A stretch of DNA of 64,000 bases from Erigeron canadensis (GCF_010389155.1 NC_057761.1:10480501-10544500), one strand, 5' to 3'; shown: positions 12,843 through 24,479, counted from the stretch's first letter. The notes: generated by a model not told the origin, from the letters alone. Numbers and translations: made by a program.

Positions 12843-13729
12843 GATGGGTTCACAAAAAGAACTAAGTATTTTCTTGGGTGTGCAGGGCGATCGAAAAAAG
12901 AATTTCTAGTATCTGGACAGCGCTGCTGGACAGACAATGACCGGATGTAAGCCCTTGCTGGAAAAGTTAGCTGTCCAAGATGGACCGACAGTGACGTTTG
13001 CTAATGATGGAAGTGGGAAAACTGAAGGATATGGTGTTATTGACAATGGACAAGTCTAGTTCATAAAGGTTGCATTTGTCAATGGTTTGAAATATAACCT
13101 GATAAGTGTCAGTCAACTTTGTGATGATGGATATAAGGTATTGTTCGATATTGCTTAAGGTACCACTTTTAACAAAGATTAGAAGGTGGTGATGATTGCA
13201 CCAAGAAAAGGAAATACGTACACTATGGACATGGAACTTGCTCCAAAAGAGCATTGTTTCTATGCCAAGGCTGATGAGGACACCAACTGGTTATGGCACA
13301 AAAGGTTATCCCACCTAAATTTCAAAAATATCAATAAGTTGTCAAGAAAGCAACTAGTGGATGGGATACCTTTAATTTCCTTTAAAAGGGAAAAGCCATG
13401 TCCAGGGTGTGAGATGGGCAAGAAGAAAAGAGCCAGTTTCAAGACTAGGCAAAACTTTAGTATCACTGAACCTCTTCACATGTTATATATGGATCTCTTT
13501 GGTCCAGTGAACATTCAAACTAAAGCTGGTAAGAGATACACTTTAGTTGTTGTTGATGAATACACCAGATACTGTTGGGTGGTATTCAACAGATCAAAAA
13601 GTGATGCACCTAGTGAAATCATCTCTCTCATCAAAAGAATTGAGCTCAAGTATACCAAGAAAGTGTGTTAGTTGCGAAGTGATAATGGTACAGAATTTAT
13701 AAATAAAGAATTGGAATCATTTTGCAATG
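12843..13729 (+). pseudogene. pol: pol of element 3, 5' part (protease and part of integrase)
   Basis: The protease-like motif reads YLDSAAGQTMTG near 12910, again with D-S-A. The integrase zinc-binding region and start of the core follow. Stops against relatives are at 12907-12909 (TGG to TAG), 13057-13059 (CAG to TAG), 13156-13158 (CAA to TAA), 13180-13182 (TGG to TAG) and 13669-13671 (CAG to TAG). The gene ends abruptly in the integrase core where the LTR of element 2 starts. Confidence 0.87.
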
Positions 13730-14702
13730 TGTTGGGTCCAGTTTAAGCTAAACTTGAGCTCTCCAGTGACATCTGGAGAGCATGGAGAATTGTCCGAAAT
13801 ATTTGAAGACCAGTTGCATTGTACAGGTTTCGCAACTGATGACTTCCTCCAGTTGAGATCAGAAGACTAGAATCTGAAGACCTTCCAGTTGAAGTCAAAG
13901 ACAACAAATGGAAGATAGAGATTGGCAATGGCAGCGAAGCCCAGTTGACAATTTACCAGATTAATCAACTGGAGAATCCTCCAGTGTAAATGCTCTTACA
14001 AAGCTTTACACTGATTACGAGGAGGACCTTTTTACTCTACATCCTTTAACCGGACAATGATATTGTCTTTGGATAAAGATGCAAAGATGTAGAGTGGTTG
14101 AATAAAGTAACCTTTTGTCTTACTTTATTTAACACACACAAAGGATTATTTTAACAATACTTTTGTGTGCTGTCAACCATATTTGTACGTCGAAGTTGAG
14201 ATCCCCATGCTCAATCTTCGACTATAAATAGAGGTCCTTGCACAAGCATTTTCAACAACTTTGCAAGTACATATATTCCGTAATATTGGTGAACTTGTGC
14301 AATATTCTCTCAATCGCAAAAAGGAACATTTCACAACTCTAAGTGTTTCGATTGTTTAGGAGAATTTCCAAGTTTAGATCAATTGTAATTCATGGGTTGT
14401 TAGGATATTTACATTCATGTATTATCTTGGTTCCGCAACAACCTTGTATTTTATTTAAACAAGTAATAAATAAAATACACTTGAAAATTACATATTGTCT
14501 CAACAGTTTACATACTCGTTATTTATATTATTGCAGTGTATTAATTTTCATATTCTGTCTCCTTAATACTTAATTCTAGTTAACCTGGTACACGATCAAC
14601 CTAAACTGGTCACATCCAGATTAATTGATCGTGTTGCAAAGTTCACTCACCATCGACATAGAGGTGTCTTCAGCACCCATCTAGTAATAGTTGGGACTTA
14701 CA
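13730..14702 (+). repeat. 5' LTR of element 2 (973 bp)
   Basis: It starts TGTTGGGTCC and ends GGGACTTACA (TG...CA). The promoter TATAAATA is at 14223-14230; transcription would start roughly 30 bp downstream. AATAAATAAAATAC near 14465 may serve polyadenylation. Internal repeats of CCAGTT/AACTGG are frequent. Confidence 0.93.
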
Positions 14703-14720
14703 AGTGGTATCAGAGCAGGC
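14703..14720 (+). other. Primer-binding site of element 2
   Basis: AGTGGTATCAGAGCAGGC directly after the LTR matches the initiator tRNA-Met 3' end over TGGTATCAGAGC. Confidence 0.88.
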
Positions 14721-14760
14721 AGGTTGAATTTTCTCAATTCTATAACCTAGGTCTGCTTTG

Positions 14761-17166
14761 ATGGCTGCTGAAGGTGAGAATGGTTCTGGTCCTAATGAAT
14801 CTAATCCTAATATTGCTACTCCTTTAAATACTATCCCTCTTCCTCCTCCTCCAACTCCTGGAGCTAACCACGTTCATGTACATTACTCCAACTCTCCTGT
14901 TCCCAAATTCGATGGGAATGGTGAGACATTTGGTACATGGAAAGCTAGAATGCTCTTGCATTTTGGTGGGATAGAGAGGTATATGTTGAAAATTCTTAAG
15001 GATGGACCATATATACCCATGTCCAGTGGTGTTAGCCCTCTTCTCGATCCCACTGGGAGAAGAGGCACCAGGGAAAAATCTGAGGAACATTGGTCAGATG
15101 AGGATCGCAGATTGGTTGATCTTGATACCAAACTGAAAAACATGATTCTTTCTGCTATACCTGAGGAACTAATTCCTACCCTTGTCCTATTTTCTAGTGC
15201 AAAATCTATGTGGGATGAATTAGTTCTCCAGTTTGAAGGAGGAAATGACACCATTGTCACTAGAAAGGTTGCTCTCAACAAGAAGTATGAATCCTTCTTT
15301 GCTCTTCCCAATGAAAGTTTGACTGGTACTTATACCAGATTTACTGGCCTAATTAATCAACTTAGATGTTTGGGAGTGGAGAAGGATAAGGATATTCTTC
15401 TTGAAATATTTTGTGATGTTTTGCCATCCAAATGGGCACACATGGTTCTTGTCTTAAGACAAGGAAAGACCTTGCATAGCCATACTCTTGCTTCCCTTTA
15501 TGAAGCCTTCAGATTCACTGAAGATAATGATGCTGCAAGATTACTGGCTGAGCAAGATGCTTTAAACCATGCTCAGAGTTCCAAGGCTGCCAATTTTTCT
15601 GGGCAACCTTGTGCTGCTTTAATGTCTACTGAGAATGTCAAGTCACATTCTATGAAGGAAATGTTAAACAACTTTTTGAACTCTGGCCTAACCACTAATC
15701 TCAGTGATGGTTGTGAGGAAACTGACGATGATGATCTAGTAGCCATGATTGCTAAAACCTTTCATAGGTTTAAGCATAAATCTAATCGATTTAATGGGTC
15801 CAATAATGCTTCCAATTCAATCTCTATGGATAAGGCTAATCTTACCTGCTACAAATGTGGTAAGAAAGGCCATTTCATGAAGGAATGCAGATCTAGTCAG
15901 ATGAACAACCAAACTGGTCCTATTGTCCCAAACTTTATTAAAACTGATGATTATAAGGCCAAATACAAGAAACTTAAGGCCCAGATTGCTCTCATGTCTC
16001 TTGAACAAAACAATGAGAAAGAAAAGAACAAGTGCATGATGGCTCAAACTGAAGGGAAATGGGAACTCTCTGATGATTCATCTGATGATGAAGAAGAGAT
16101 TAGAGATATGTGTTTCATGGCATTGGAGAGTCAACAACCAGTGGTGAAAGATGATGTTGTGTCAGGAAGATGGGTTGACATCATTTTAAAGAAGGTAAGG
16201 GACTATGATGTCGAAATTGATTCAGAATTGAAACTGGATATTGCTGAATCATTAAATTATGACTTGTTATTTGTTGAAACCATAAGAACTGACTGTGAAA
16301 GATACTTAGAAACAGTTTTGGTTGAATGTAACAACATGAAAAGTCAAATAAATGATTTACAAAGTGTCCAGTTGGCTCTTAAAGAGTCAGATTTGAAAAA
16401 CGAGGCATTGGAAAGAGATAACCAAAAACTGAAATTTGATTTTGAAAAAGAACATATGGTTATTAATTCTTGGGTTCAAGCATCTGGTAAAAATTATGAC
16501 GCTTTTTCTAAAACCATTGATGCTCAAAAAACTGTCTGGAAATCTGGTGATCTTCAGATGGCAGCTGTTTTACCCACAATTCACCAATTGCCAGAATCTG
16601 TTAGAGTTGAAACACCTTATGATTCCTCTGGCACTGTCAAATCTGAATCCACTAAGACCAACCCTGTTGAGGTTAAAATTGGAGCTAAGAAGGCTAAAGC
16701 TTCAGTTAAAAAGGAATCTGGTGACAATCCTTTACCTCATAAGTCAAATGAGTCCTCAACTCTAAAGACTAAAACCCCCGCTGAGCCCAAGTCCATAGGC
16801 CAGCAGCCTGATGAAAAGAACATTTTGTTAAAAATGGAGAATCAACTCCAAAATTTGTCAAGGCAGGTACAAAGTTGTACCGCCAGAATTAAAAATTTGG
16901 AAGGAGGTGCATCCTCCTCTGTTGAAAAACAAAATGTCAAAACCCCTCCTCAAAAACAAAAGATAAAACAATCAGCTCAGAAAGGAGCAAATATCAAAAA
17001 GAAAAAGGAGGTCAATGTTCCACTAAAACCAATTGTTTTTACTCTAGAAACTAGAGAGAACCCTCCAGTTTCTTCATCCAGTTCAACACCCAGTCAAGCA
17101 TCTGGGACTTCTCAGACGAAGTCCATTGGACCCATCAAGAAAAGATGGGTTCACAAAAATAACTGA
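14761..17166 (+). CDS. gag: Gag polyprotein of element 2
   Basis: This open frame of 801 codons encodes the structural protein that forms the virus-like particle and packages element RNA. The ATG at 14761 is the one shared by all copies. Residues 1-60 are low complexity with a Pro run. About 60-260 is the copia gag capsid-like region (FGTWKARMLLHF, LPSKWAHMVLVLRQGK). The CCHC zinc knuckle CYKCGKKGHFMKEC is at 15847-15888. An acidic stretch and coiled-coil segments follow, then a Lys-rich tail ending WVHKNN. It is the only undamaged gag of this family here. It overlaps the pol start in the -1 frame. Confidence 0.93.
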   Translation: MAAEGENGSGPNESNPNIATPLNTIPLPPPPTPGANHVHVHYSNSPVPKFDGNGETFGTWKARMLLHFGGIERYMLKILKDGPYIPMSSGVSPLLDPTGRRGTREKSEEHWSDEDRRLVDLDTKLKNMILSAIPEELIPTLVLFSSAKSMWDELVLQFEGGNDTIVTRKVALNKKYESFFALPNESLTGTYTRFTGLINQLRCLGVEKDKDILLEIFCDVLPSKWAHMVLVLRQGKTLHSHTLASLYEAFRFTEDNDAARLLAEQDALNHAQSSKAANFSGQPCAALMSTENVKSHSMKEMLNNFLNSGLTTNLSDGCEETDDDDLVAMIAKTFHRFKHKSNRFNGSNNASNSISMDKANLTCYKCGKKGHFMKECRSSQMNNQTGPIVPNFIKTDDYKAKYKKLKAQIALMSLEQNNEKEKNKCMMAQTEGKWELSDDSSDDEEEIRDMCFMALESQQPVVKDDVVSGRWVDIILKKVRDYDVEIDSELKLDIAESLNYDLLFVETIRTDCERYLETVLVECNNMKSQINDLQSVQLALKESDLKNEALERDNQKLKFDFEKEHMVINSWVQASGKNYDAFSKTIDAQKTVWKSGDLQMAAVLPTIHQLPESVRVETPYDSSGTVKSESTKTNPVEVKIGAKKAKASVKKESGDNPLPHKSNESSTLKTKTPAEPKSIGQQPDEKNILLKMENQLQNLSRQVQSCTARIKNLEGGASSSVEKQNVKTPPQKQKIKQSAQKGANIKKKKEVNVPLKPIVFTLETRENPPVSSSSSTPSQASGTSQTKSIGPIKKRWVHKNN

Positions 17167-20038
17167 TCACTTACTTGGGTGTGCAGGGCGATCGAAAGAA
17201 GAATATCTGGTATCTAGACAGCGCAGCTGGCCGGACTATGACCGGATGTAAGCCCCTGCTGGAAGAGTTCACTGTTTGCAATGGACCAGCGGTGACATTT
17301 GGTAATGATGGAAGTGGGAAAACTGAAGGATATGGTGTTGTTGACAATGGGCAGATTCAGTTCACTAAGGTTGCATTTGTCAATGGTTTGAAATATAACC
17401 TGATAAGTGTCAGTCAACTTTGTGATGATGGATATAGGGTACTGTTCGACATTGCTCAAGGCACTGTTTTTAACAATGATTGGAAGGTAGTCATGATTGC
17501 ACCAAGAAAAGGGAATGTGTACATCATGAACATGGTCAAGGCCTGGCTCCAAAACTTTTTCAAGTTTCAAGACTGTTCTCCACACCCAGTAACCAGGGTG
17601 TGGTTCGAAAGAAGAATCACCTGCATCATTGATTGAAAGCTGCCAGAATTGTAAGTGTCATCACTGATACTGGTTCTTCGCACACTGCTGTTTCTGGGTT
17701 CTGAAGCTGTGGCAACTGCATGTCACACCCAAAACCGGTCAGTTTATGTCAAGAGATACAGGAAGACTGCCTATGAAGTCCTAAGGAATCGCAAGCCAAA
17801 TATTGGATATTTCCATGTATTTGGTTGTCCAGTTTACATTTTAAACGATTCCAGTCAGTTGGGAAAATTTGATGCAAAAGCTGATGAAGGCGTTTTTGTG
17901 GGGTATTTAGATGTTAGAAAAGCCTATAGAGTTTACAATTATAGACTCCAAAAGATACATGAGACAATTCATGTCACATTCGATGAATCAAATGAAGCAA
18001 TCAACAAAAGGCCAACCCTTGATTTATCTTCAGTTGTCCTAGTTGATTTTGGTGTATCTGATTAGGTTCATCAATCAGTTAGTACACCAGAAAATGTTTC
18101 CAGACATCAAGTCTTGGAACCAGTTAAAGAAAAAAAGAATTTCAGTGACACCTCATTTTATCCTTCTATCAGTTTTAACCTACCTAAAAAACTGGTAATT
18201 GGATCTGATGTGCGTGCCACAACAACATCAAAACCAGTTCAAGCTTCTCCAGTTCTTCAAGATATACCTTTGTTTGAAGATAATCATGTTAACTCTTCAG
18301 TTGACACTGATGACGAAGTTGAAGCAGTTTGGACTGATCCTCCTCCAGTTGCTGCATCTGTTGGAGATCGTCAAGTGTCTTGCACTGATGTTGTAATATA
18401 CCAACCTAGTCAATACACTAAATGGACTGCTGCTCATCCCATTGAGCAGATTATTGGCAATCCAGATAGTGGGGTTCAGACTAGAAGAGCCACAAGTGAT
18501 CAATGCTTGAACGTCACCTTCTTATCCCTGATTGAACCGAAGAAGATTGACGAGGCTATGGTAGATCCAAGCTGGGTTGAAGCTATGCAAGAAGAACTCA
18601 ACCAGTTCCTTGTCCTCCAGGGTTAAAGAGAGAACCCATTGGAACGAGGTGGGTCTACCGGAACAAGATGGATGAAGATGGCAACGTTATCAGGAACAAA
18701 GCTAGATTAGTTGCCAAGGGTTATTGTCAAGCAGAAGGTGTTGATTTCGATGAAACCTTTGCTCCAGTTGCAAGACTTGAAGCCATCAGAATTTTCTTGG
18801 CTTATGCTGCTCACTTGAAATTCAAGGTCTTCCAGATGGATGTAAAAAGTGCGTTCCTGAACGGCACATTGGAAGAAGAAGTGTACGTTAAGCAGACTCC
18901 AGGCTTCATAAATGAAAAGCATCCACATTGGGTATATAGACTGAACAAAGCTTTGTATGGTCTTCAACAAGCCCCAAGAGCCTGGTATGATACTCTAACT
19001 AAACATCTTCTCAAAAATGGTTTTCAAAGAGGTGCAATAGATAATACCTTGTTCATCTTGAAAGAAAAAGGTAATATCTTGCTCGTACAAATTTATGTTG
19101 ATGATATTATATTCGGATCAACTGATGATGGAATGTGTAAAAGGTTTTCGAAAATTATGTCTCAAGAATATGAGATGAGTTTAATGGGTGAATTAACATT
19201 TTTCTTAGGTTTACAAATCAAACAAACCATGGATGGTATCTTTATTAACCAAGAAAAATATGTCAGAGATTTGTTAAGAAAATACAAATATGATTCAGTC
19301 CCATCAAAAACCACACCTATTTCAGCTCCATTAAATTTGGACTCTGACCCAAATGGCAAACTAGTGGACCAAAAAAAATATCGTGGAATGGTTGGTTCAC
19401 TGATGTATTTAACTGCCAGTCGACCAGATATAATGTTTGCAACATGTTTATGTGCCAGATTTCAGGCAAATCCAAAAGAATCACATTTGCATGCTGTTAG
19501 ACGCGTTTTCAGGTACCTGAAAGGGTGCCCTAGCCTTGGTCTTTGGTATCCCAAAGGCTCATGGTTAGATCTAATGGGTTATTCAGATTCAGATCATGCA
19601 GGTTGTAAGATTGAAAGAAAATCCACAACTGGTGGATGTCATTTCCTAGGGGGAAAACTGGTGAGTTGGACCAGTAAGAAGCAGACTTCAGTCTCAATAT
19701 CTACTGCTGAGGCAGAATACATTTCTGCGGCCAGTTGCTGTGCCCAGATTCTCTGGATCAAACACCAGTTACTTGATTATGGTATGAAATTCACAAGAAC
19801 CCCAATCTTATGTGACAACACCAGTGCAATTACTATATCTCACAACCCTGTAATGCACTCAAAGACAAAGCATATTGATATCAGGTATCACTTCATTCAT
19901 GATCATGTTATGAAAGGAGATATTGAAATACATTTCATCCCCACTGATAAACAGTTAGCTGATGTTTTTACAAAACCTCTTGATGAGAAAACCTTTAAAC
20001 ATCTCATCAGTGAACTGGGTATGTTAAATCCTTATTAA
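17145..20038 (+). pseudogene. pol: pol of element 2, integrase largely deleted, RT and RNase H retained
   Basis: The pol ATG at 17145 (MGSQ) is followed by TAA at 17160-17162 where element 1 has CAA. The protease-like motif WYLDSAAGRTMTG is at 17208-17246. After about 17535 some 0.5 kb covering the integrase zinc finger and most of the core is missing, and the next ~165 bp align poorly with other copies. The frame is recognisable again from [11 protein letters not shown] at 17703. CGG has become TAG at 18063-18065, and a 28-bp deletion at about 18608 shifts the frame before the reverse transcriptase. From 18668 the RT (YVDD at 19094-19105) and RNase H are open to the stop at 20036. Confidence 0.9.
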
Positions 20039-20744
20039 ACTGGAGAGGCCCTTCAGTTGAGGATGGTCCAGGTGATTCTTGATTGGTTGGAGATTGAACG
20101 CTTTGATGTACTCGAAGACTAGTCATTGATCAAATGGATCACATTTTTAGGGGGAAAAAGACTCAAAATATTTTTCAAAATAAAAATGCTTTTATTGAAA
20201 AATGCAACTGAAAGCCATCAGTTGAAACTGGCATCTAAATTTTCCAGTTTGCTAGTTTGGTCTTGTCTCAAAATGGTGGTCAGCCAGATTTCATAACGTT
20301 ATGTTTTACTTGGTGGATACATGTGACACGTGATGTTACTCGAGTGCTAACCTCGCACTCACGAACGTCACCTGACATGTCTTACGTGTCAAGACTTTTG
20401 CTGAAATGTACTGTACTTTTTATGGGTATTGGTGAAGTTAGTGGGTGAGTGGGAATACCTGCCGTCGTAGCATTAAATGCTTGATGGGAGGTATTAAATA
20501 TTTTTGAATTCTCAAAATTTTGGAAAATAACTTTTTTACAAATTATTTCAAACTTTTGAGGACTAAAAATATCTTTTCGTATATATCTTGGCAATATTTT
20601 ACTGCCTATATATACCCCCACCAAAATATCCGTCTCATTTACTTCTCTCAAAATTCCTTTCATTTACTCTTCCAATCATTCACAATTCGAGATCCATTTC
20701 TTTCTTTCTTCTTTAAGTCCAAAACCCTAAATCAAAATTCACAA
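20039..20744 (+). promoter_or_regulatory. Promoter-like spacer before the third ORF of element 2
   Basis: This 706-bp stretch has no ORF. It contains GTGACACGTG with G-box CACGTG at 20327-20332, AACGTCACC near 20364, TACGTGTC at 20383-20390, TATATATA at 20607-20614 (138 bp before the ATG), and a pyrimidine-rich leader with AAAACCCTAAA about 20 bp before the ATG. The order and spacing are those of a plant RNA polymerase II promoter and 5' UTR. Function is inferred; the element 1 copy and the independent second family show the same set. Confidence 0.55.
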
Positions 20745-23700
20745 ATGGCTCCTAAATCTTCTTCTTCTTCATCTCGTTCTCGTGATGTGAATCTACTCAC
20801 TGCTGAGTACATTCCATCACATAATGTTATTCGTGCCACTGGTGCTCCCATAAGTTCTAAACTTATTAAATTAAATCCTAATAATCCAATGGCATCTCTC
20901 CAAGGGCTCCAGGTCGCTGACTCTCTTATAGGGAGAATCTAATCCTTTCTTCGGATTTCTCCCCTCAGCGATGCCTTCTCTTTGAATCCACACAAGCTAT
21001 TTCATGACTACTTGTGTGAATTCTGGTACACTGCCTCTCTTTCTGAGGACTGCTCATCCATCTCCTTTTCTCTAAAGGATGGGTCAGTCCCGTGTACCAT
21101 CACCACTGAAACATTGAGGGAAGCCCTTAACCTCAACTACTGGAGACAAAATGAAAATCCAGTGGTGATTTCCTCCAACATTAATTTCCGCCAGGTCTTC
21201 CTTGACATGGGAAATAAGGAGATGGTGGAGGGGGACGTGTTGAAGACCAAGGGGTCTATTACAATGAAAGGGCTTTCACCATCCTGGAAGTTCTTTATGG
21301 TTCACTTGGTGGAAAGTTTAGGAGGGAGTTCTGGTGGATTAGACCAGATAAACTCCTTTCAGGCAGAGATGGCTTACTGCCTCTGGAATGGACTGAGGGT
21401 GGATTTTGCAGGTATTCTGTTCAGAAGCCTGGTGTTCAAGTTGAAGGGCAACAGGGGTCCTTGTGTTCCCTTTTCAAGATTCCTGTCCCTTTGTTTCATT
21501 CAGATTCTGGGCAGAGAAGAGTACAACAACACTCAATCCTTGTTCTCTGTGCCAAAACTGTTGAGGAATTTGGACAACCTGGTGTCCACTTCTGATGAAG
21601 TCCAGATGTCCCCAAGAATGATCTTTGCATTCTCTAAAACTGATGCACCGCAATCTAGTGAGTCAGAAAGGCAACTGGGTGGGCCTCAAAATAATGAGGG
21701 ACCCACCGGTTCGTCTACTGGAGCAGTAACTGTGGCAGAAGCAGAAGTCCAGGCGATTCCTAAAGCAAAAAGATCTTCTAAAAGCAGAAGAAGATCAAGA
21801 TCTGGACTTGCTGCACCTGACCAATCACAATCTGTGATAGTGGTCTCTGAAGCCGCTGCCTGTGATATTGCAACTGAGGATAGAGCAGTTGTAGTTGAGG
21901 CACCAGTCACCTTTGTCCAGGGAGAAGATGCTTCGGCAACAGATCCTAGAACTGATGATACCATTGAGGCAACTCAAACTGGTCATCAGGAGTCTGAACA
22001 ATTTGTTCAGCCACCCCCAACATTTATGGATCTTGGCATAAATGAGGGTGTGTTTCAGCTTGAGTCTTCGGACTCATCTGAGACGGAATCTGACCAGGAG
22101 ATGGCTGATGCAACTGTACTTGATCAGCTCCCTTCTCTCCTTGGTCAACCCCAAGAACCACATGTTTCAGTTTCCCCAACTAATGTACAAAGCTTAGATA
22201 TACCTCCAATATTCGCCTCTCGCCAACTACTTTCTTCTATGGGTGTGCCTAGAAATAGACACATCCTAACCCCACCGTCACCGTCGTTCACACCTGAGCA
22301 TTCTCAGCATGAACGACACATTGAATCTCTTCCCTTCATTTCTACAACCCCTCCTCTTCTATCAACTGATGCTACCGCAACTGGAGAACCAAATATTGTC
22401 ATACCTCGTCCAGTTGCACTTGTAGCTTTTTCGGCTGGTCCAGTGACACCTTCTCCTTCGTCATTGGACAGCCAATTCGTGTCTTTTCAAGCCAATCTCT
22501 CGAACCTTCTCGCGAGGGTGGAAGAGATTCAAAAGACACTCGATCGGAACACCAAGTCCCTCTCCAGGTACCACAAGGATCATTTGCAAAACATTAAAGT
22601 GGTTGACCTGGGAATCAACAAGTTCTCTGCCAATGAGGACTTGGTGTTTGGCAAGCTGAACGAGTTAGTGGAATCCTCCAATCAACTGGCAACATCTTTA
22701 AGGGAGGCATTCGCACTGACTCAATCTGGAGTCACATCTTCAATATCCAACCTGCTGAACAGTACTGTCAGATCTTCAGAGGTTGATATTAAGAATCTGG
22801 AAAGGCAGGTGCAAGATTTGTGTAACAAACCTGGCCTAGATGTGACAGAGCTTGGAAATCAGTTAGCCACTTCAGTGGGTCTCAAGATCGAAGAAACTTT
22901 GGCTGCCAGTGAGAACAATTTGATTGAAAAGGTGATGTCTGAGATCACTAAGATTGCAGCGCCCCAGGTCGATCTCACTCCTATTACTTCTGAGATTGAT
23001 CGGTTGAGGTGCAGTCTGGATACACTGGCCAGCAAAGTATCTGAACACTCAACTGCTATATCATATCTGACCACTGAAGTTGGCAAAGGAAGGGAGGTTG
23101 TTACTGAAAGTGTTAAGGAAGTCCCTGCAACTGGGCTCTCTTCAGATGATCTCTCAATACTTAAACAGATTTTAAGGAGTCAAGAGCAGACAAGTGGAAA
23201 TGTAATGACTCAGTCTCAAGAAACAAATCATCTATGGAGGACAGTTCGCATGATTTGTGGAGTCTTCAAAGAGTGCAAGACAATGCAATCATGGCAGCCT
23301 CTAGATCACCTGCCCTCTAGTCATGCCGATTTTGAAGCCATCAGGCAGGGACTAGATGCTGCCAAGGGGGAAAGGTCGGTACATGCCCCTCACACTCTTG
23401 TGAAGACTTCAAGTAAAGGGAAGGAGATAGTGGTGGCTACCAGTATTGAGGCTGGTGAGCAGGAGATTGAGGTATTTGATGATGTGGTGGTAGGAAGTGT
23501 TGATAAGGGAAAGGCCATTGCTGATGAATCTTTGGAACCGGCCACCAATGCACCAATGTTGGAAACTGGCAATGTTGATTTGTTGCCTCCAATTACTGAA
23601 AGCGAGAGTCAGAAGTTAGTAAGAGTGGGATACCTGGTCAAAGAAAAGAAGAAACAAATGAAGGTGAACCAATTTGAATCTAGGAGAAATCTTCCAACCC

Positions 23701-24479
23701 CTCTTGTTGATATCACTGATGCTCAACTCCTTGGCTTGACATTTGTTGAATACAAAAAGATCAAAGAAGATCCAAGAATAGTCAATGCACTGAAGGAGAT
23801 GCTTGAAGTGGAACTGGACAAACACTACCAGGATGATGAGGCTGAACTGGATGCAAAGTGTTTGAATGTGTCGGTGGAGAAGGCCGGAGAGATTAGGTCT
23901 GAAGGGATTCTCAAGAGAACTGAACAAGTAAAGAAGGCAGTCACCAAAGTGTTGAATCCACCCAAGTCCAAAGGAAGAAAACAAAAAGCCTTGCCAAGAG
24001 ATGCAAATCTGAGGACTTGGGTAGAACCATCTGAACCCACAACTGATGATATTCAAGCTGCTACACAAAAGCTGAGCACGAGCAAAATCAAACTGACAAA
24101 TGAATCTAAAGCTCGCACATATTTGTCAGATGTACAGCGTCGAAGGCACAATAGAGGCAGGATTACTGATGTTAAGGTTTCAATCAAGCCTGGTGCCAAG
24201 CATTTTGTTGTTGAGGTACAATACTTTGGTGGGCCTAAGAGGACAACTGAGAACCCGGATGTCCATTAGTATGGTCATTCCGAACATGTTGAGATGTTGA
24301 GGTTGCTGGAGGGGAGGCAAAGGAAGAATAAGGTTGAAAAAGGCTGAGAGTATGTATTGCAAAATCTTATCAAGTTCAAGGAAAACATTGAAGAAAGATT
24401 AGGCCTTGATCCTGAAGATACTCAGCCAATTTCATCAGTAACAAAGAGAAGGAAATCTGGCGAAGGGCCATCTGTTTAA
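20745..24479 (+). pseudogene. Third ORF of element 2 (1244 codons, three stops), unknown function
   Basis: From ATG 20745 one frame runs to TAA at 24477-24479, interrupted by TAA at 20940-20942 (CAA in element 1), TAG at 24267-24269 and TGA at about 24333; the long middle part of 1095 codons is open. Layout: Ser-rich basic start (1-25); globular region about 65-260 (CEFWYTASL, VDFAGILFRSLVFK); acidic Pro/Ser/Glu-rich region about 290-590 with a basic nuclear-signal-like run KRSSKSRRRSRSG near 340; coiled-coil heptads about 590-780; charged C-terminal part with basic KSKGRKQK. I see no signal peptide or hydrophobic membrane helix. The position is that of the SIRE env-like ORF, but the content does not support an envelope. 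Confidence 0.8.

Larger units (their letters stand above)
9694..13729 (+). mobile_element. Element 3: old SIRE-like copy, left part, interrupted by elements 1 and 2
   Basis: This plus-strand copy has an LTR lacking its first ~170 bp, a primer-binding site, gag and pol as far as the integrase core, where element 2 begins. A downstream piece of pol at 25065-25398 fits as its continuation. It carries the densest set of stop codons of the three related copies and is inferred to be the oldest. Confidence 0.85.

Noticed and set aside
17535..17705. Captured host gene fragment within element 2 integrase
   Set aside because: On closer comparison it aligns patchily with the integrase region of element 1, so it is diverged element sequence.
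20745..24479. Calling the third ORF env
   Set aside because: Position alone supports it; no signal peptide, membrane helix or glycoprotein feature is visible.
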